Shown one piece after another: positions 7,734 through 15,726 of a stretch of DNA of 64,000 bases. Position numbers and translations under genes: made by a program. Source of the stretch: Natronobiforma cellulositropha. GTDB taxonomy: Archaea > Halobacteriota > Halobacteria > Halobacteriales > Natrialbaceae. The stretch spans positions 186,001-250,000 of the forward strand of contig NZ_JANZXN010000015.1 of the NCBI RefSeq assembly GCF_025629245.1, read 5' to 3'. The notes under the pieces were generated by a model. The model was not told where the DNA came from. It worked only from the letters and a program-made list of their open reading frames with translations, and ran no database searches. How positions within the stretch are numbered: position 1 is the stretch's first letter; every line of letters begins with the position of its first letter.

Positions 7734-9584
7734 CTACCGGCTGTACCGTTCCTGGCGTGCGACCTGTACGCGCGTGTCGTCGACTTCGGCGTAGACCGTC
7801 CGTCCGTCGCGTTCGAACGTGACCTCACCCGCCGAAAACCGCGCGTCCTGGTTCGGTATCAACGCGGCCGCAGGCTCGCTCTCACCGTCTGCGACGACGA
7901 GGAAGAACGCACCCTCGTGGGGGACGACGGTGACGTTCTGTCCGGCGAGGACGACGTCGGCCTGGGCTGGTTCAGAGGTGAACACGTGCTGGTACGGGTC
8001 GTCACCGGCACGCAGCCACACCTGGTAGGCGGTGTCCCCACCCGTGGCCGACCAGCCCTGTCGGACCGCAGTCACGGGTTCACGCCAGCCGAGACCGCCG
8101 AGCTGTATCTGTGACGAGCCCGAGTGAGCCAGCCGTTGCTCGGAGATCGCGTCCATCCAGATGTTTCGCTCCTCGCTCCAGACGATGACGCCGCCGGTCT
8201 CGACGGTCGTATCCTGGCCGAACGCTTCGATATCGACCACGGAGATGAGTTCGTTCTCGACCCCCTCGGCGTAGGTGACCGAGTAGTCGCCGACCGTGAT
8301 CGCCTCCTCACCCGGACTCGACTCGCCGTCGAGAACGAACATGTTGACCGGTATCGAGGGACCGACCAGGAGCGCGAGCACGACGGTGACGGCGAGCAAC
8401 ACGACACCCCGACGGCTCGTCGTCGCGAGCGAGGTAGTGACCGACGAGCGCGACCGGGACCCGTCCCAGCGTTTCGCTCCCGTCGCGACGCTCCCACTCG
8501 CGCTGCCGACGACCATGTCGTAGATCCGCTCGTGAGTCCGGCGGCGCTCGCCCTCGAAGGGGAGACCCAACTCGAGGCTGCGACGCGTCGAGGCGGGGAC
8601 GTTCCGGTGGAGGAGACGCCGTCTGATCGAACGCGGGACGAGTGGGCGGTTCGAACTCACGACGGCGAGCGTGAGCACCAGCGCGAGGGCGACGACGATG
8701 GCAACGCCGGGTCCCTGAAAGAGAATGTACTCGTCGCCGCCACCGAACCAGTAGATCGCCCAGAGCGACTTCGCGAACGCGAACAGGACGATCGCGACCC
8801 AGAGTCTGAGCGGATCCTGGCGGAGTCCACGCCGGTGAAAAATCGCGATGGCACACACGAAGCCGATGAAGAAGCCGAGCGCGTGACCCTGAATCGCGAT
8901 GGTCGCCCACGACGGGGCGGAGGGCGGGCGCGCCTGTGCGGTCTGGGTGAGAATCGGCTCACCGAGCGCCCGGTAGATCGTACTCAGCGCCCCCTGCGCC
9001 GTCGTCGTCGCGACGAGCGTCGTGATCGGATAGCGGACGATGGCGAACCCGGCGAAGGCGTAGACGACGCTCGAGAATCCGATCACGGGACCGAGTGCGA
9101 ACACGGAGGTCAAGAGCCCGATACAGACGACCGCGGCCGGGAAGACGACGAGTGCGCGGACCCACGGCCGGTGGTAGAATCGAGACGGTGCGTGACGGTC
9201 GCGCTCGCGCGGGTAGTGACCCCAGGCGTACTCGGCGATCGGTGCGGCCATCGCCGTCCCGATCAGGTTCCCCGTCAGGTGGCCCGCACTGTCGTGTGCG
9301 AACGATCCGGTGAGTATCCCGAGCGGGTAGAAGTACGACCACGCCCGGAACGGAATCGTCACCGGTCGAGACCAGTCGGTCAGCCCATCCTGTACCAGCA
9401 GGTAAAACGAGAGGACGAACCCGATGACGACGAGCGTCCCCCAGGGCACCCCCATCACCAGTCGGTCACTGGCGATATCGGGCCAGCGCCTCGAGTGACC
9501 CAGCGTCAGGTACCGTATCGCACCGACCGACAGCACGAGCGTCACGACGACCAGCCCCGCGAGAACCGCAGACGAAGAGAGCAT
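7734..9584 (-). CDS. Rhomboid-family intramembrane serine protease with large C-terminal region
   Basis: 616 residues. The rhomboid core shows H97xxxxH102xxxN106 (HDSAGHLTGN) in TM2, the nucleophile loop G169-F-S171-S in TM4 and H234 (QGHALGF) in TM6. The usual motif is GxSG, so the Gly after the catalytic Ser is replaced by Ser. After the membrane core the protein has more TM segments, an Arg/Ser-rich loop near 375-410, another TM near 415-435 and a beta-rich domain of about 190 residues (from MFVLDGESS) that should be extracellular. Rhomboids cut membrane-anchored substrates. A frame extension to 9782 was rejected as non-coding in composition. Confidence 0.8.
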   Translation of the reverse strand: MLSSSAVLAGLVVVTLVLSVGAIRYLTLGHSRRWPDIASDRLVMGVPWGTLVVIGFVLSFYLLVQDGLTDWSRPVTIPFRAWSYFYPLGILTGSFAHDSAGHLTGNLIGTAMAAPIAEYAWGHYPRERDRHAPSRFYHRPWVRALVVFPAAVVCIGLLTSVFALGPVIGFSSVVYAFAGFAIVRYPITTLVATTTAQGALSTIYRALGEPILTQTAQARPPSAPSWATIAIQGHALGFFIGFVCAIAIFHRRGLRQDPLRLWVAIVLFAFAKSLWAIYWFGGGDEYILFQGPGVAIVVALALVLTLAVVSSNRPLVPRSIRRRLLHRNVPASTRRSLELGLPFEGERRRTHERIYDMVVGSASGSVATGAKRWDGSRSRSSVTTSLATTSRRGVVLLAVTVVLALLVGPSIPVNMFVLDGESSPGEEAITVGDYSVTYAEGVENELISVVDIEAFGQDTTVETGGVIVWSEERNIWMDAISEQRLAHSGSSQIQLGGLGWREPVTAVRQGWSATGGDTAYQVWLRAGDDPYQHVFTSEPAQADVVLAGQNVTVVPHEGAFFLVVADGESEPAAALIPNQDARFSAGEVTFERDGRTVYAEVDDTRVQVARQERYSR

Positions 9585-9714
9585 ATATCCGACGTTCGGA
9601 GGGAAGCGTATAGTCGTTTCTGCCCCGTTCGCCGCGCCGTCTACGACTCGTCGCGGCCGGCCCGTGGCCGTCGTGCGCTGGGCGTCCCCCGTCCGTTCGC
9701 TCGGATAGCGTGGG

Positions 9715-9861
9715 TCAGTGGCCGAGCAAACGCAACACGATACCGAGAACGACGCCCGAGAGACCGACGAGTATCCCGGCACCGGGGAGCACCGGAATCG
9801 GGAGCAGGCCGATACCGAGCACGATGGCGAGGACGATGACGACCGTCGAGAGACGAACCAT
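9715..9861 (-). CDS. 48-residue membrane microprotein
   Basis: ATG at 9861, stop at 9715. The product is nearly all hydrophobic: MVRLSTVVIVLAIVLGIG, then LLPIPVLPGAG, then LVGLSGVVLGIVLRLLGH, which gives two short membrane helices around a Pro/Gly turn. Codon third positions are G/C as in neighbouring genes. Its upstream neighbour on the same strand is none; the gene at 9984 is divergent. Small hairpin membrane proteins of this kind are common in haloarchaea and have no known function. Confidence 0.6.
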   Translation of the reverse strand: MVRLSTVVIVLAIVLGIGLLPIPVLPGAGILVGLSGVVLGIVLRLLGH

Positions 9862-9983
9862 ACGTCACCAACACCACGCCGGAGTGTAGCGATTGGGCTT
9901 GCAACGGATCGAGACGCGGCCGGCGGGTGTCGGCGTCGCGGCTATCACAATCTTTTCGTCCCCCTGATGCGTTGCTCTCGAGT

Positions 9984-10421
9984 GTGATCCCCAGGACGAA
10001 CGCTCGAGGAATCCTCGCACTCGCGCTGGTGACAGGCATCGTCCACGCCGTCGCGGCGCTCTGGCTATCGGGCGTCGTCCGTGGTCGCCCGGTCGGTGCA
10101 CTCACCCCGGCGACCTCGGAGGAACTCGCGTTCTTCGCGGTGACCGTCGGCGGACTCGTCGCGCTCGGAGCCACACCGGTCGTCCTGCGCGCTCGGTTCG
10201 GTCTCGTCACGCCAGCGCTCGCGCTGGTGACGCTCTTCGTCGCCGCGTTTCTTACGAGTTGGCGCCGCTTCGAGACCGCTCGAGCCGCCGGCGCGTCGTC
10301 GATCGATCTCTCCGCCGACTCGCTGTTCGGCCCGCTCTGGGTCGTCCCGCTGGTGATCGTGCTCGTCGTCGGCGGTCTCGAGTTCGTCGTCCGCCGGCGC
10401 GTCCGTTCCACAGCCGCCTGA
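9984..10421 (+). CDS. Four-helix membrane protein, unknown function
   Basis: 145 residues from GTG 9984. Four hydrophobic segments: ILALALVTGIVHAVAALWL, LAFFAVTVGGLVALGATP, LVTPALALVTLFVAAFLTSW and LFGPLWVVPLVIVLVVGG. The C-terminus is basic (RRRVRSTAA), consistent with a cytoplasmic end. An in-frame GTG at 9927 would add 19 residues without membrane character; a TATA-like CAATCTTTT near 9950 fits the later start. Family not recognised. Confidence 0.6.
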   Translation: MIPRTNARGILALALVTGIVHAVAALWLSGVVRGRPVGALTPATSEELAFFAVTVGGLVALGATPVVLRARFGLVTPALALVTLFVAAFLTSWRRFETARAAGASSIDLSADSLFGPLWVVPLVIVLVVGGLEFVVRRRVRSTAA

Positions 10422-10554
10422 GATATAGTAACAACTGCAACGATTCACACACTGATCGCCGACCCGTCTGGCGATCGGGAGTGCACTGACTTGCAGTGGC
10501 GACTATACCAGCCGCTTCGAAAGGTACAAGCGAGCGAACACCACAGAGTGGTGT

Positions 10555-10836
10555 ATGGAGCTACGGGTCACCGAGAGCAGCGAGAACGAGCTGTCGATCG
10601 AGATCGGCGGCGAGGACCACACGTTCATGAACGTGTTGAAGGGCGCACTCCTCGAGCACGACGACGTGAGCGCCGCAACCTACGACATGAACCCAGAACA
10701 GTCCGGCGGCCAGACGGACCCGATCCTGACGGTCAAGACCATCGACGGCGTCGACCCGCTCGACGCGCTCGAGGCTGGCGCGGCGACGGTTCGTGAGAAG
10801 ACGAGCGCGCTCCGCGAGGCGTTCGAGGCGGCCTAG
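10555..10836 (+). CDS. rpoL: DNA-directed RNA polymerase subunit Rpo11 (L)
   Basis: 93 residues. Rpo11 pairs with Rpo3 to form the alpha-like assembly platform of archaeal RNA polymerase. The core motif [23 protein letters not shown] and the helix [24 protein letters not shown] match the family and the length is normal. A TATA-like GTACAAG at 10524-10530 sits 27 bases upstream of the ATG. The gene is convergent with the zinc-ribbon membrane protein, with the 40-bp tandem repeat between them. Confidence 0.95.
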   Translation: MELRVTESSENELSIEIGGEDHTFMNVLKGALLEHDDVSAATYDMNPEQSGGQTDPILTVKTIDGVDPLDALEAGAATVREKTSALREAFEAA

Positions 10837-10840
10837 CGTC

Positions 10841-10967
10841 CGTCGGGTTCAGCAGACGAGGTAGTAGACGAAGACCGTCCCGTCGGGTTCAGCAGACGAG
10901 GTAGTAGACGAAGACCGTCCCGTCGGGTTCAGCAGACGAGGTAGTAGACGAAGACCGTCCCGTCGGG
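10841..10967. repeat. Three tandem 40-bp repeats at a gene 3' end
   Basis: Perfect 40-base copies begin at 10841, 10881 and 10921, followed by 7 bases of a fourth. The third copy encodes the last residues and stop codon (TGA, 10929-10931) of the zinc-ribbon protein on the minus strand. Copies one and two lie beyond the stop, in the 24-to-90-base space before the end of rpoL. Forty is not a multiple of three, so the extra copies do not extend the protein. Confidence 0.95.
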
Positions 10968-11747
10968 ACCGACGTGGACGTCGAGGGCTTCGGTGCGTGC
11001 GTCGGTCACCGACGCGGGCGTCGAACCGGCGAGCGACTCCGTGATTTCTGTGGCGAGTGCCGCTTCGTTCTCGAAGGCAGTGATCGACTCCGAGAGCGGG
11101 CCGAGCTGGCCGCCGACGATCGTCGAGCGCGAACACGAGAGGTCGAACTCGCGCGTACTCGGGTCGCTCGGGCGCTCGTCGCCGTAGTGTTCGACGACGT
11201 CCTGGTGGTTCGCGTAGGCCGCCAGATCACCGAGTCCGCCTCCGTAGCTTCTCTCGGCGTCACTCCCCCGTTCGGTCTCGAGTCGCTCGTGGACTTCCTC
11301 TCCGACGAGCACCAGGTCGATGCCCGCCGACACGTCGCCGTCACCGGGGACGTCGGAGACGGTGGGTGTCCCGATGCCGGGGATGACCGACGGGGAGACG
11401 ACGCCGGTGACGAAGAGACCGACGACGAGCGCGAAGACGAGGATGATCGGCGCGTAGGGTCTCGCCACCTCGAGCCAGCTCGGAGCGGCGAGGTCGCTCT
11501 CGATGTCCTCGTAGCTCTGTTCGACCTTCTCCAGGTCGTGTTCGCCACAGCGCGAACAGGGCGGGTTGTTCTTGACGTGCTGGCGGCCGCAGTTCGAGCA
11601 CACCCACATGTACTGGGTGCCGGTGTCGACCGTCTCGAACTCCTGTTCGCGGACGACCGCCTCCTCGAAGGTGCCGTGGCCGCAGCTATCGCAGGGCGGG
11701 TCGTTCGATTCGTGTGGTTTTCCACACCAGGTACACCGCCACTTCAC
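10929..11747 (-). CDS. Double zinc-ribbon, single-TM membrane protein with extracellular domain
   Basis: 272 residues. Two zinc ribbons fill the first 70 residues (CTWCGKPHESNDPPCDSCG and CSNCGRQHVKNNPPCSRCG). A TM helix follows at about 97-120 (APIILVFALVVGLFVTGVV). The remainder should be outside the cell; VGEEVHERLETERG ... DLAAYANHQDVVEHYG and the C-terminal FVYYLVC are reminiscent of haloarchaeal CAP/SCP-type domains, but the match is weak. Unusually, the zinc ribbons would be cytoplasmic and the CAP-like part exported. The terminal codons lie in the tandem repeat. Confidence 0.75.
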   Translation of the reverse strand: MKWRCTWCGKPHESNDPPCDSCGHGTFEEAVVREQEFETVDTGTQYMWVCSNCGRQHVKNNPPCSRCGEHDLEKVEQSYEDIESDLAAPSWLEVARPYAPIILVFALVVGLFVTGVVSPSVIPGIGTPTVSDVPGDGDVSAGIDLVLVGEEVHERLETERGSDAERSYGGGLGDLAAYANHQDVVEHYGDERPSDPSTREFDLSCSRSTIVGGQLGPLSESITAFENEAALATEITESLAGSTPASVTDARTEALDVHVGPDGTVFVYYLVC

Positions 11748-11793
11748 GCCTGAACACTCGGCTGACGGAAGAAAAGCCTAGCGAAACCCCCAC

Positions 11794-12606
11794 TCAGAAC
11801 CGGACCGGAACGTCTCGCTCGTCGAGGTAGGACTTCACGTCGGCGATGGAGTACTCGTCGAAGTGAAAGATCGAGGCCGCGAGTCCGGCGTCGGCGTTCG
11901 CCTCGGTGAACACCTCGTGCATGTGCTCGGGACCGCCACAGCCGGAGGAGGCGATCACGGGCGTGTCGACGACGTCACAGACGGCACTCGTCAACGGAAT
12001 GTCGTAGCCGTCTTTCGTTCCGTCCTTGTCGATGGAGTTGACGAACAACTCACCCGCACCGCGGGACTCCGCCTCGGCGGCCCACTCGAGGACGTCGATG
12101 CCCGTCCCTTCGCGTCCGCCCTTCTTGGTACACTCGAACCAGCAGGACTCGCCGTCGACCTGCGTGTAGTGTTCGCCGTCCTCGTCGAAGCGCCGTCGGG
12201 CGTCGACGCTGATGACGATACACTGACTGCCGAAGGCGCGCGCCCCTTCGTTGACGAGTTCGGGACGCTCGAGTGCGCCGGTGGTGATCGAGACCTTGTC
12301 CGCGCCCGCGCGCAGCGTCTCCTTGATGTCCTCGGTCGTCCGGATGCCGCCGCCAACGGTCAACGGAATGAACACCTCGTCTGCGACCTGTGAGACCACG
12401 TCGAGCATCGTCTCCCGGCCGTCTGCGGATGCGGTGATGTCGAGGAAGACGAACTCGTCGGCACCCGCCTCGTTGTACGCTCGAGCCATCTCGACCGGAT
12501 CGCCGGTGTACTTCAGATCCTCGAAGTGGACGCCGGTGTAGACCGCCGGATTCCCGTCGTCGTCTAGGTCGACGTCGATACAGGGGATGATTCGCTTCGT
12601 GAGCAT
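11794..12606 (-). CDS. hisF: Imidazole glycerol phosphate synthase subunit HisF
   Basis: 270 residues. HisF is the cyclase half of the HisH-HisF complex that makes imidazole glycerol phosphate and AICAR in histidine synthesis. Catalytic Asp11 is in [13 protein letters not shown] and the second acid is in ISVDARRRF. Phosphate-binding loops [11 protein letters not shown] and [11 protein letters not shown] are intact. The acidic segment LDDDGNP is a halophilic insertion after the first Asp. No other his gene is nearby, as is usual for scattered archaeal histidine genes. Confidence 0.95.
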   Translation of the reverse strand: MLTKRIIPCIDVDLDDDGNPAVYTGVHFEDLKYTGDPVEMARAYNEAGADEFVFLDITASADGRETMLDVVSQVADEVFIPLTVGGGIRTTEDIKETLRAGADKVSITTGALERPELVNEGARAFGSQCIVISVDARRRFDEDGEHYTQVDGESCWFECTKKGGREGTGIDVLEWAAEAESRGAGELFVNSIDKDGTKDGYDIPLTSAVCDVVDTPVIASSGCGGPEHMHEVFTEANADAGLAASIFHFDEYSIADVKSYLDERDVPVRF

Positions 12607-12789
12607 TTCCTACCCGTCGGTTGGTGCGAGGGGTGTTTCACCGTTTCGACCGGGACCATCCACCCGGAACGGAGGGCATCGGCGCAGTCTCGAGTACTGA
12701 CCGGCCGACGTGGTAGCGGGAAAGTGGTCAGCCACGACGTACTCTCCGTCTCTCGGTACGTTTATCAGGCGATGCACTGACTACCCGAT

Positions 12790-13362
12790 ATGAGCGTCAG
12801 GCGTGAGTTCTGGTCCATCTATCGGGAGGCGCTACCGATCCTGCTGGTCGCCCTCGGCGGTGGACTCTTCGCCGGGTTGGTACTCGAGTCGATCATCGAG
12901 AGCGTCCAGCGGTTTCCCGGTATCCTCGTGATGGTTCCCGTCTTCCTCGCGACGCGGGGGAACGTCTACGGCGCGCTCGGCGGCCGGATCGCGAGCGGTC
13001 TCCACCAGGGGTTGATCCCACCGGAGTTCGAACGAAACGACCGCCTCGTCAACGCGGTCGTCGCCTCGTTCATCAACGGCATCGGCATCTCGATCGTGAT
13101 CGGCGTCATCACCTGGATCGCCCTCCTTGCACTGGGCCGTGAGGCGGCCGCACTCTACGAACTCGTCGGCATCATGCTGATCGCTGGCGTACTGACCTCG
13201 GTCGTCATGATCGTCGGTTTACTCGCGCTGGTCTTCACCGGCTACAAGCGTGGCTACGACCCCGACAACCTCATCGGACCGATCGTCACCACCTTGGGCG
13301 ACATCTTCGGCATGCTGTTCATGCTGTTCGCCATCCTGCTCGTCGGGGTGATCGTCCCATGA
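12790..13362 (+). CDS. MgtE-like membrane domain protein, first half
   Basis: 190 residues with about five TM helices and the MgtE/SLC41 divalent-cation transporter signature (VMVPVFLATRGNVYGALGGRIASGLH). It has only the membrane domain, without the N-domain and CBS domains of bacterial MgtE. A TATA-like TTTATC at 12761-12766 lies 27 bases before the ATG, so the message is probably leaderless. It overlaps the next gene by four bases, and the two are homologous halves. Confidence 0.75.
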   Translation: MSVRREFWSIYREALPILLVALGGGLFAGLVLESIIESVQRFPGILVMVPVFLATRGNVYGALGGRIASGLHQGLIPPEFERNDRLVNAVVASFINGIGISIVIGVITWIALLALGREAAALYELVGIMLIAGVLTSVVMIVGLLALVFTGYKRGYDPDNLIGPIVTTLGDIFGMLFMLFAILLVGVIVP

Positions 13363-13937
13363 TAACCCCACAGGACTCGCTCGGTAGCTGGGACACCAGG
13401 CGCATCGTCAGGAACATGTTCCCCCTGCTGGTCGTCCTCTCGGCGATCGTGCTCGTGGCAGGGATCACGCTCGAGGAGGCCGAAGAGATGCTCGACCGCT
13501 ACGGTCTCCTCGCGGTCATGGTCCCGACGATGGTCGACATGGGTGGCAACCTCGGTGCCATCCTGAGTTCCCGGCTCTCGACGCGATTCCACCTCGGGAC
13601 GACCGACCTGGACCCGCGAGACCGTGCGCTGTGGATCGACATTGCGGCGGTCATCGCCCTCGCAGCGACTATCTTCACCGCGCTCGCCATCGGTGCCTAC
13701 GCGATCGGCGTGGTACTCGGCTCTGATCTCACCCTGTCGACGTTGCTGGTCATCTCACTGGTCAGCGGCATGTCTGTCGCCGTCATCGCCGTCGTGTTCA
13801 GCTTCGCCGCCACCTACGCCTCCTACCGTCTGGGAGTCGACCCCGACGACACCACGATTCCGATCGTCACGAACGTCGTCGACGTCTGTGGAATGCTCAT
13901 CTTCATCGGCGTCTCGGCGGCCGTCTTGGGCTTCTGA
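13359..13937 (+). CDS. MgtE-like membrane domain protein, second half
   Basis: 192 residues, homologous in layout to the preceding protein: VMVPTMVDMGGNLGAILSSRLSTRFHLG corresponds to its VMVPVFLATRGNVYGALGGRIASGLHQG, and DPDDTTIPIVTNVVDVCGML to DPDNLIGPIVTTLGDIFGML. The start overlaps the upstream stop (translational coupling), so the products probably pair as a heterodimer equal to a two-repeat SLC41 transporter. Mg2+ or another divalent cation is the expected substrate. Confidence 0.75.
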   Translation: MITPQDSLGSWDTRRIVRNMFPLLVVLSAIVLVAGITLEEAEEMLDRYGLLAVMVPTMVDMGGNLGAILSSRLSTRFHLGTTDLDPRDRALWIDIAAVIALAATIFTALAIGAYAIGVVLGSDLTLSTLLVISLVSGMSVAVIAVVFSFAATYASYRLGVDPDDTTIPIVTNVVDVCGMLIFIGVSAAVLGF

Positions 13938-13998
13938 GCGGCGCTCGGCACCGACCCGTCTAGCAGCGCTTAAGTGACCGCCAGCGATACGCTCGAGT

Positions 13999-14220
13999 AT
14001 GGCAGACCCTGTAGACGAACCCGAAGACGCCCACGGGGACGAAGAGATCGATCCCGTCCACGACCAGGACTCGGCGGCGACCGTCGGCCACGATATCGAC
14101 GAGGGACGAACCACGGCACCGATGAGCGAGTTCACTACTCGAGCGGCCGGTCTCGGTGCGCTCGTGCTCGCGGTCGGTCTCGTCGTCGCCTTCGCGATTC
14201 CGGTCCTCGCTACCTTCTGA
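13999..14220 (+). CDS. Small single-TM haloarchaeal protein
   Basis: 73 residues: an acidic N-terminal half (MADPVDEPEDAHGDEEIDP) and one C-terminal TM helix (AAGLGALVLAVGLVVAFAIPVL). A TATA-like CTTAAG centred near 13971 is 28 bases upstream of the ATG. The topology is like small tail-anchored proteins. I do not recognise a function. It follows the MgtE pair by 61 bases on the same strand and is convergent with purD. Confidence 0.65.
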   Translation: MADPVDEPEDAHGDEEIDPVHDQDSAATVGHDIDEGRTTAPMSEFTTRAAGLGALVLAVGLVVAFAIPVLATF

Positions 14221-14254
14221 AAGAAGTACGGTCGATCCGCGAACTACGTGGTCC

Positions 14255-15550
14255 TCACTGCTCGCCGCGAAGTTCGTTCACGTGATCGATGCGCTGCTGG
14301 ACGAGGTCGGCTTTCCCGATGTCGTGGCGCATGTGCAGTCCCTCCTCACCGGCGACCGAGAGTGCGTCTTCGGCGATCTCTTCGGCCTCGGCGATGGTGT
14401 CGGCCACGCCGACGACGGCGAACGACCGCGAGGTCGTCGTGTAGATGCCGTCGTCGCGCTCGTCGACGCTGGCGTAGTACAGCAGGGCGTCGCCGGCGCT
14501 CTCCTCGTCGACCTCGACGCGCGCCCCGGCGTTCGGGTCGTCCGGGTAGCCCTCGGGAACGGCGTACTTACAGACCGTCGCCTGGTCTGTGAACGCGAGC
14601 GCTGGTGGGGCGTCTCCGTCGCGTGCGGCGACGAGCACGTCGAGGAACTCGGTCTCGAGCGTCGGTAGGGTGTTCATCGCTTCGGGGTCACCGAAGCGGG
14701 CGTTGTACTCGATGACCTTCGGTCCCTCGGCGGTGAGCATGAACTGGCCGTAGAGGATGCCCTTGTAGCCCTCGAGCGCGTCGACGGTCGCCTCGATGAT
14801 CGAGACGGCCTCCTCGTAGTCGGTCTCGGTCATGAAGGGCAGTTCGCGAGTCGCGTCGGTGTAGCTCCCCATGCCGCCGGTGTTCGGCCCGACGTCGCCC
14901 TCGTAGGCGCGCTTGTGGTCCTGTACGGCAGGTGCGGTCTCGAACGCGCCGTTGGCGACGAACGCCTGGACGGTGAACTCCTCGCCGATCAGACGTTCCT
15001 CTAAGACGATGGTCTCGTAGTCGGACTCGCGAATGTAGGCTTTGCCCTCCTCCGGGGTGACCTGCTCGCCGATGACCTTGACGCCCTTCCCACCCGTGAG
15101 TCCGGCGGGCTTGATGACGAGGTCGCCGTCGTAGGCGTCGATGTAGTCACACGCCGCCTCCGGGTCGTCGAAGGTCTCGTAGTCCGGACAGCCCGGAACC
15201 CCGTGTTCGGTCATGAACCGTCGCTGGAAGGCCTTGTCCGTCTCGATCCGCGCGAGGTCCTTCTCGGGTCCAAACGCGTAGACTCCCGCCTGCTCGAGGG
15301 CGTCGACGACACCGGCGGCCAGCGGCGCTTCGGGACCGACGACCGCGATGGTCGCGTCGATCCGCTGGGCGTACTCGACGACCGCCTCCGGGTCGGTCGT
15401 CTCGAGCGTCTCGAACTCGGTGACCAGGCCCGCGATACCGGGGTTCTTGTTCTCCGCGCAGGCGTACAGATCGACGTCGCTGTCGGCGAGTGCGCGCGCG
15501 ATCGCGTGTTCGCGCCCGCCGCCGCCGAGTAGTAGCACGATCTCTCGCAT
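14255..15550 (-). CDS. purD: Phosphoribosylamine-glycine ligase PurD
   Basis: 431 residues. PurD (GAR synthetase) joins glycine to phosphoribosylamine with ATP in de novo purine synthesis. The N-terminal loop VLLLGGGGREHAIA, the ATP-grasp segments VIKPAGLTGGKGVKV and NTGGMGSYTD, and the metal/ATP residues in VIEYNARFGDPEAMNTLP are all present. The length is normal. A promoter on the minus strand is suggested by GTTTACCC near 15576-15583, 27 bases upstream of the ATG. Confidence 0.95.
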   Translation of the reverse strand: MREIVLLLGGGGREHAIARALADSDVDLYACAENKNPGIAGLVTEFETLETTDPEAVVEYAQRIDATIAVVGPEAPLAAGVVDALEQAGVYAFGPEKDLARIETDKAFQRRFMTEHGVPGCPDYETFDDPEAACDYIDAYDGDLVIKPAGLTGGKGVKVIGEQVTPEEGKAYIRESDYETIVLEERLIGEEFTVQAFVANGAFETAPAVQDHKRAYEGDVGPNTGGMGSYTDATRELPFMTETDYEEAVSIIEATVDALEGYKGILYGQFMLTAEGPKVIEYNARFGDPEAMNTLPTLETEFLDVLVAARDGDAPPALAFTDQATVCKYAVPEGYPDDPNAGARVEVDEESAGDALLYYASVDERDDGIYTTTSRSFAVVGVADTIAEAEEIAEDALSVAGEEGLHMRHDIGKADLVQQRIDHVNELRGEQ

Positions 15551-15726
15551 GGTCGAAACCGGTACGTACGGACGGGTAAACGTTCCTTTTTTGCGCCCGG
15601 TCGACGCGTGTGACTCGACCGGCCTCGCGACGAGACGCCCGCTGTCGACGCGAACGAGCGGGCTCGAGCGGCAATTCGTGTAAGTGTAGAGGTAGATTTA
15701 CGGTGTGGGTATACAAAGGAGGCGAC

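Noticed and set aside
8124-9839. Plus-strand frame opposite the rhomboid gene
   Set aside because: Arg/Asp/Glu-rich low-complexity antisense product without domains.
10849-11136. 95-codon minus-strand frame over the 40-bp repeat
   Set aside because: Frame-shifted reading of the zinc-ribbon protein and its repeats; the 272-codon frame has two zinc ribbons and a TM helix.
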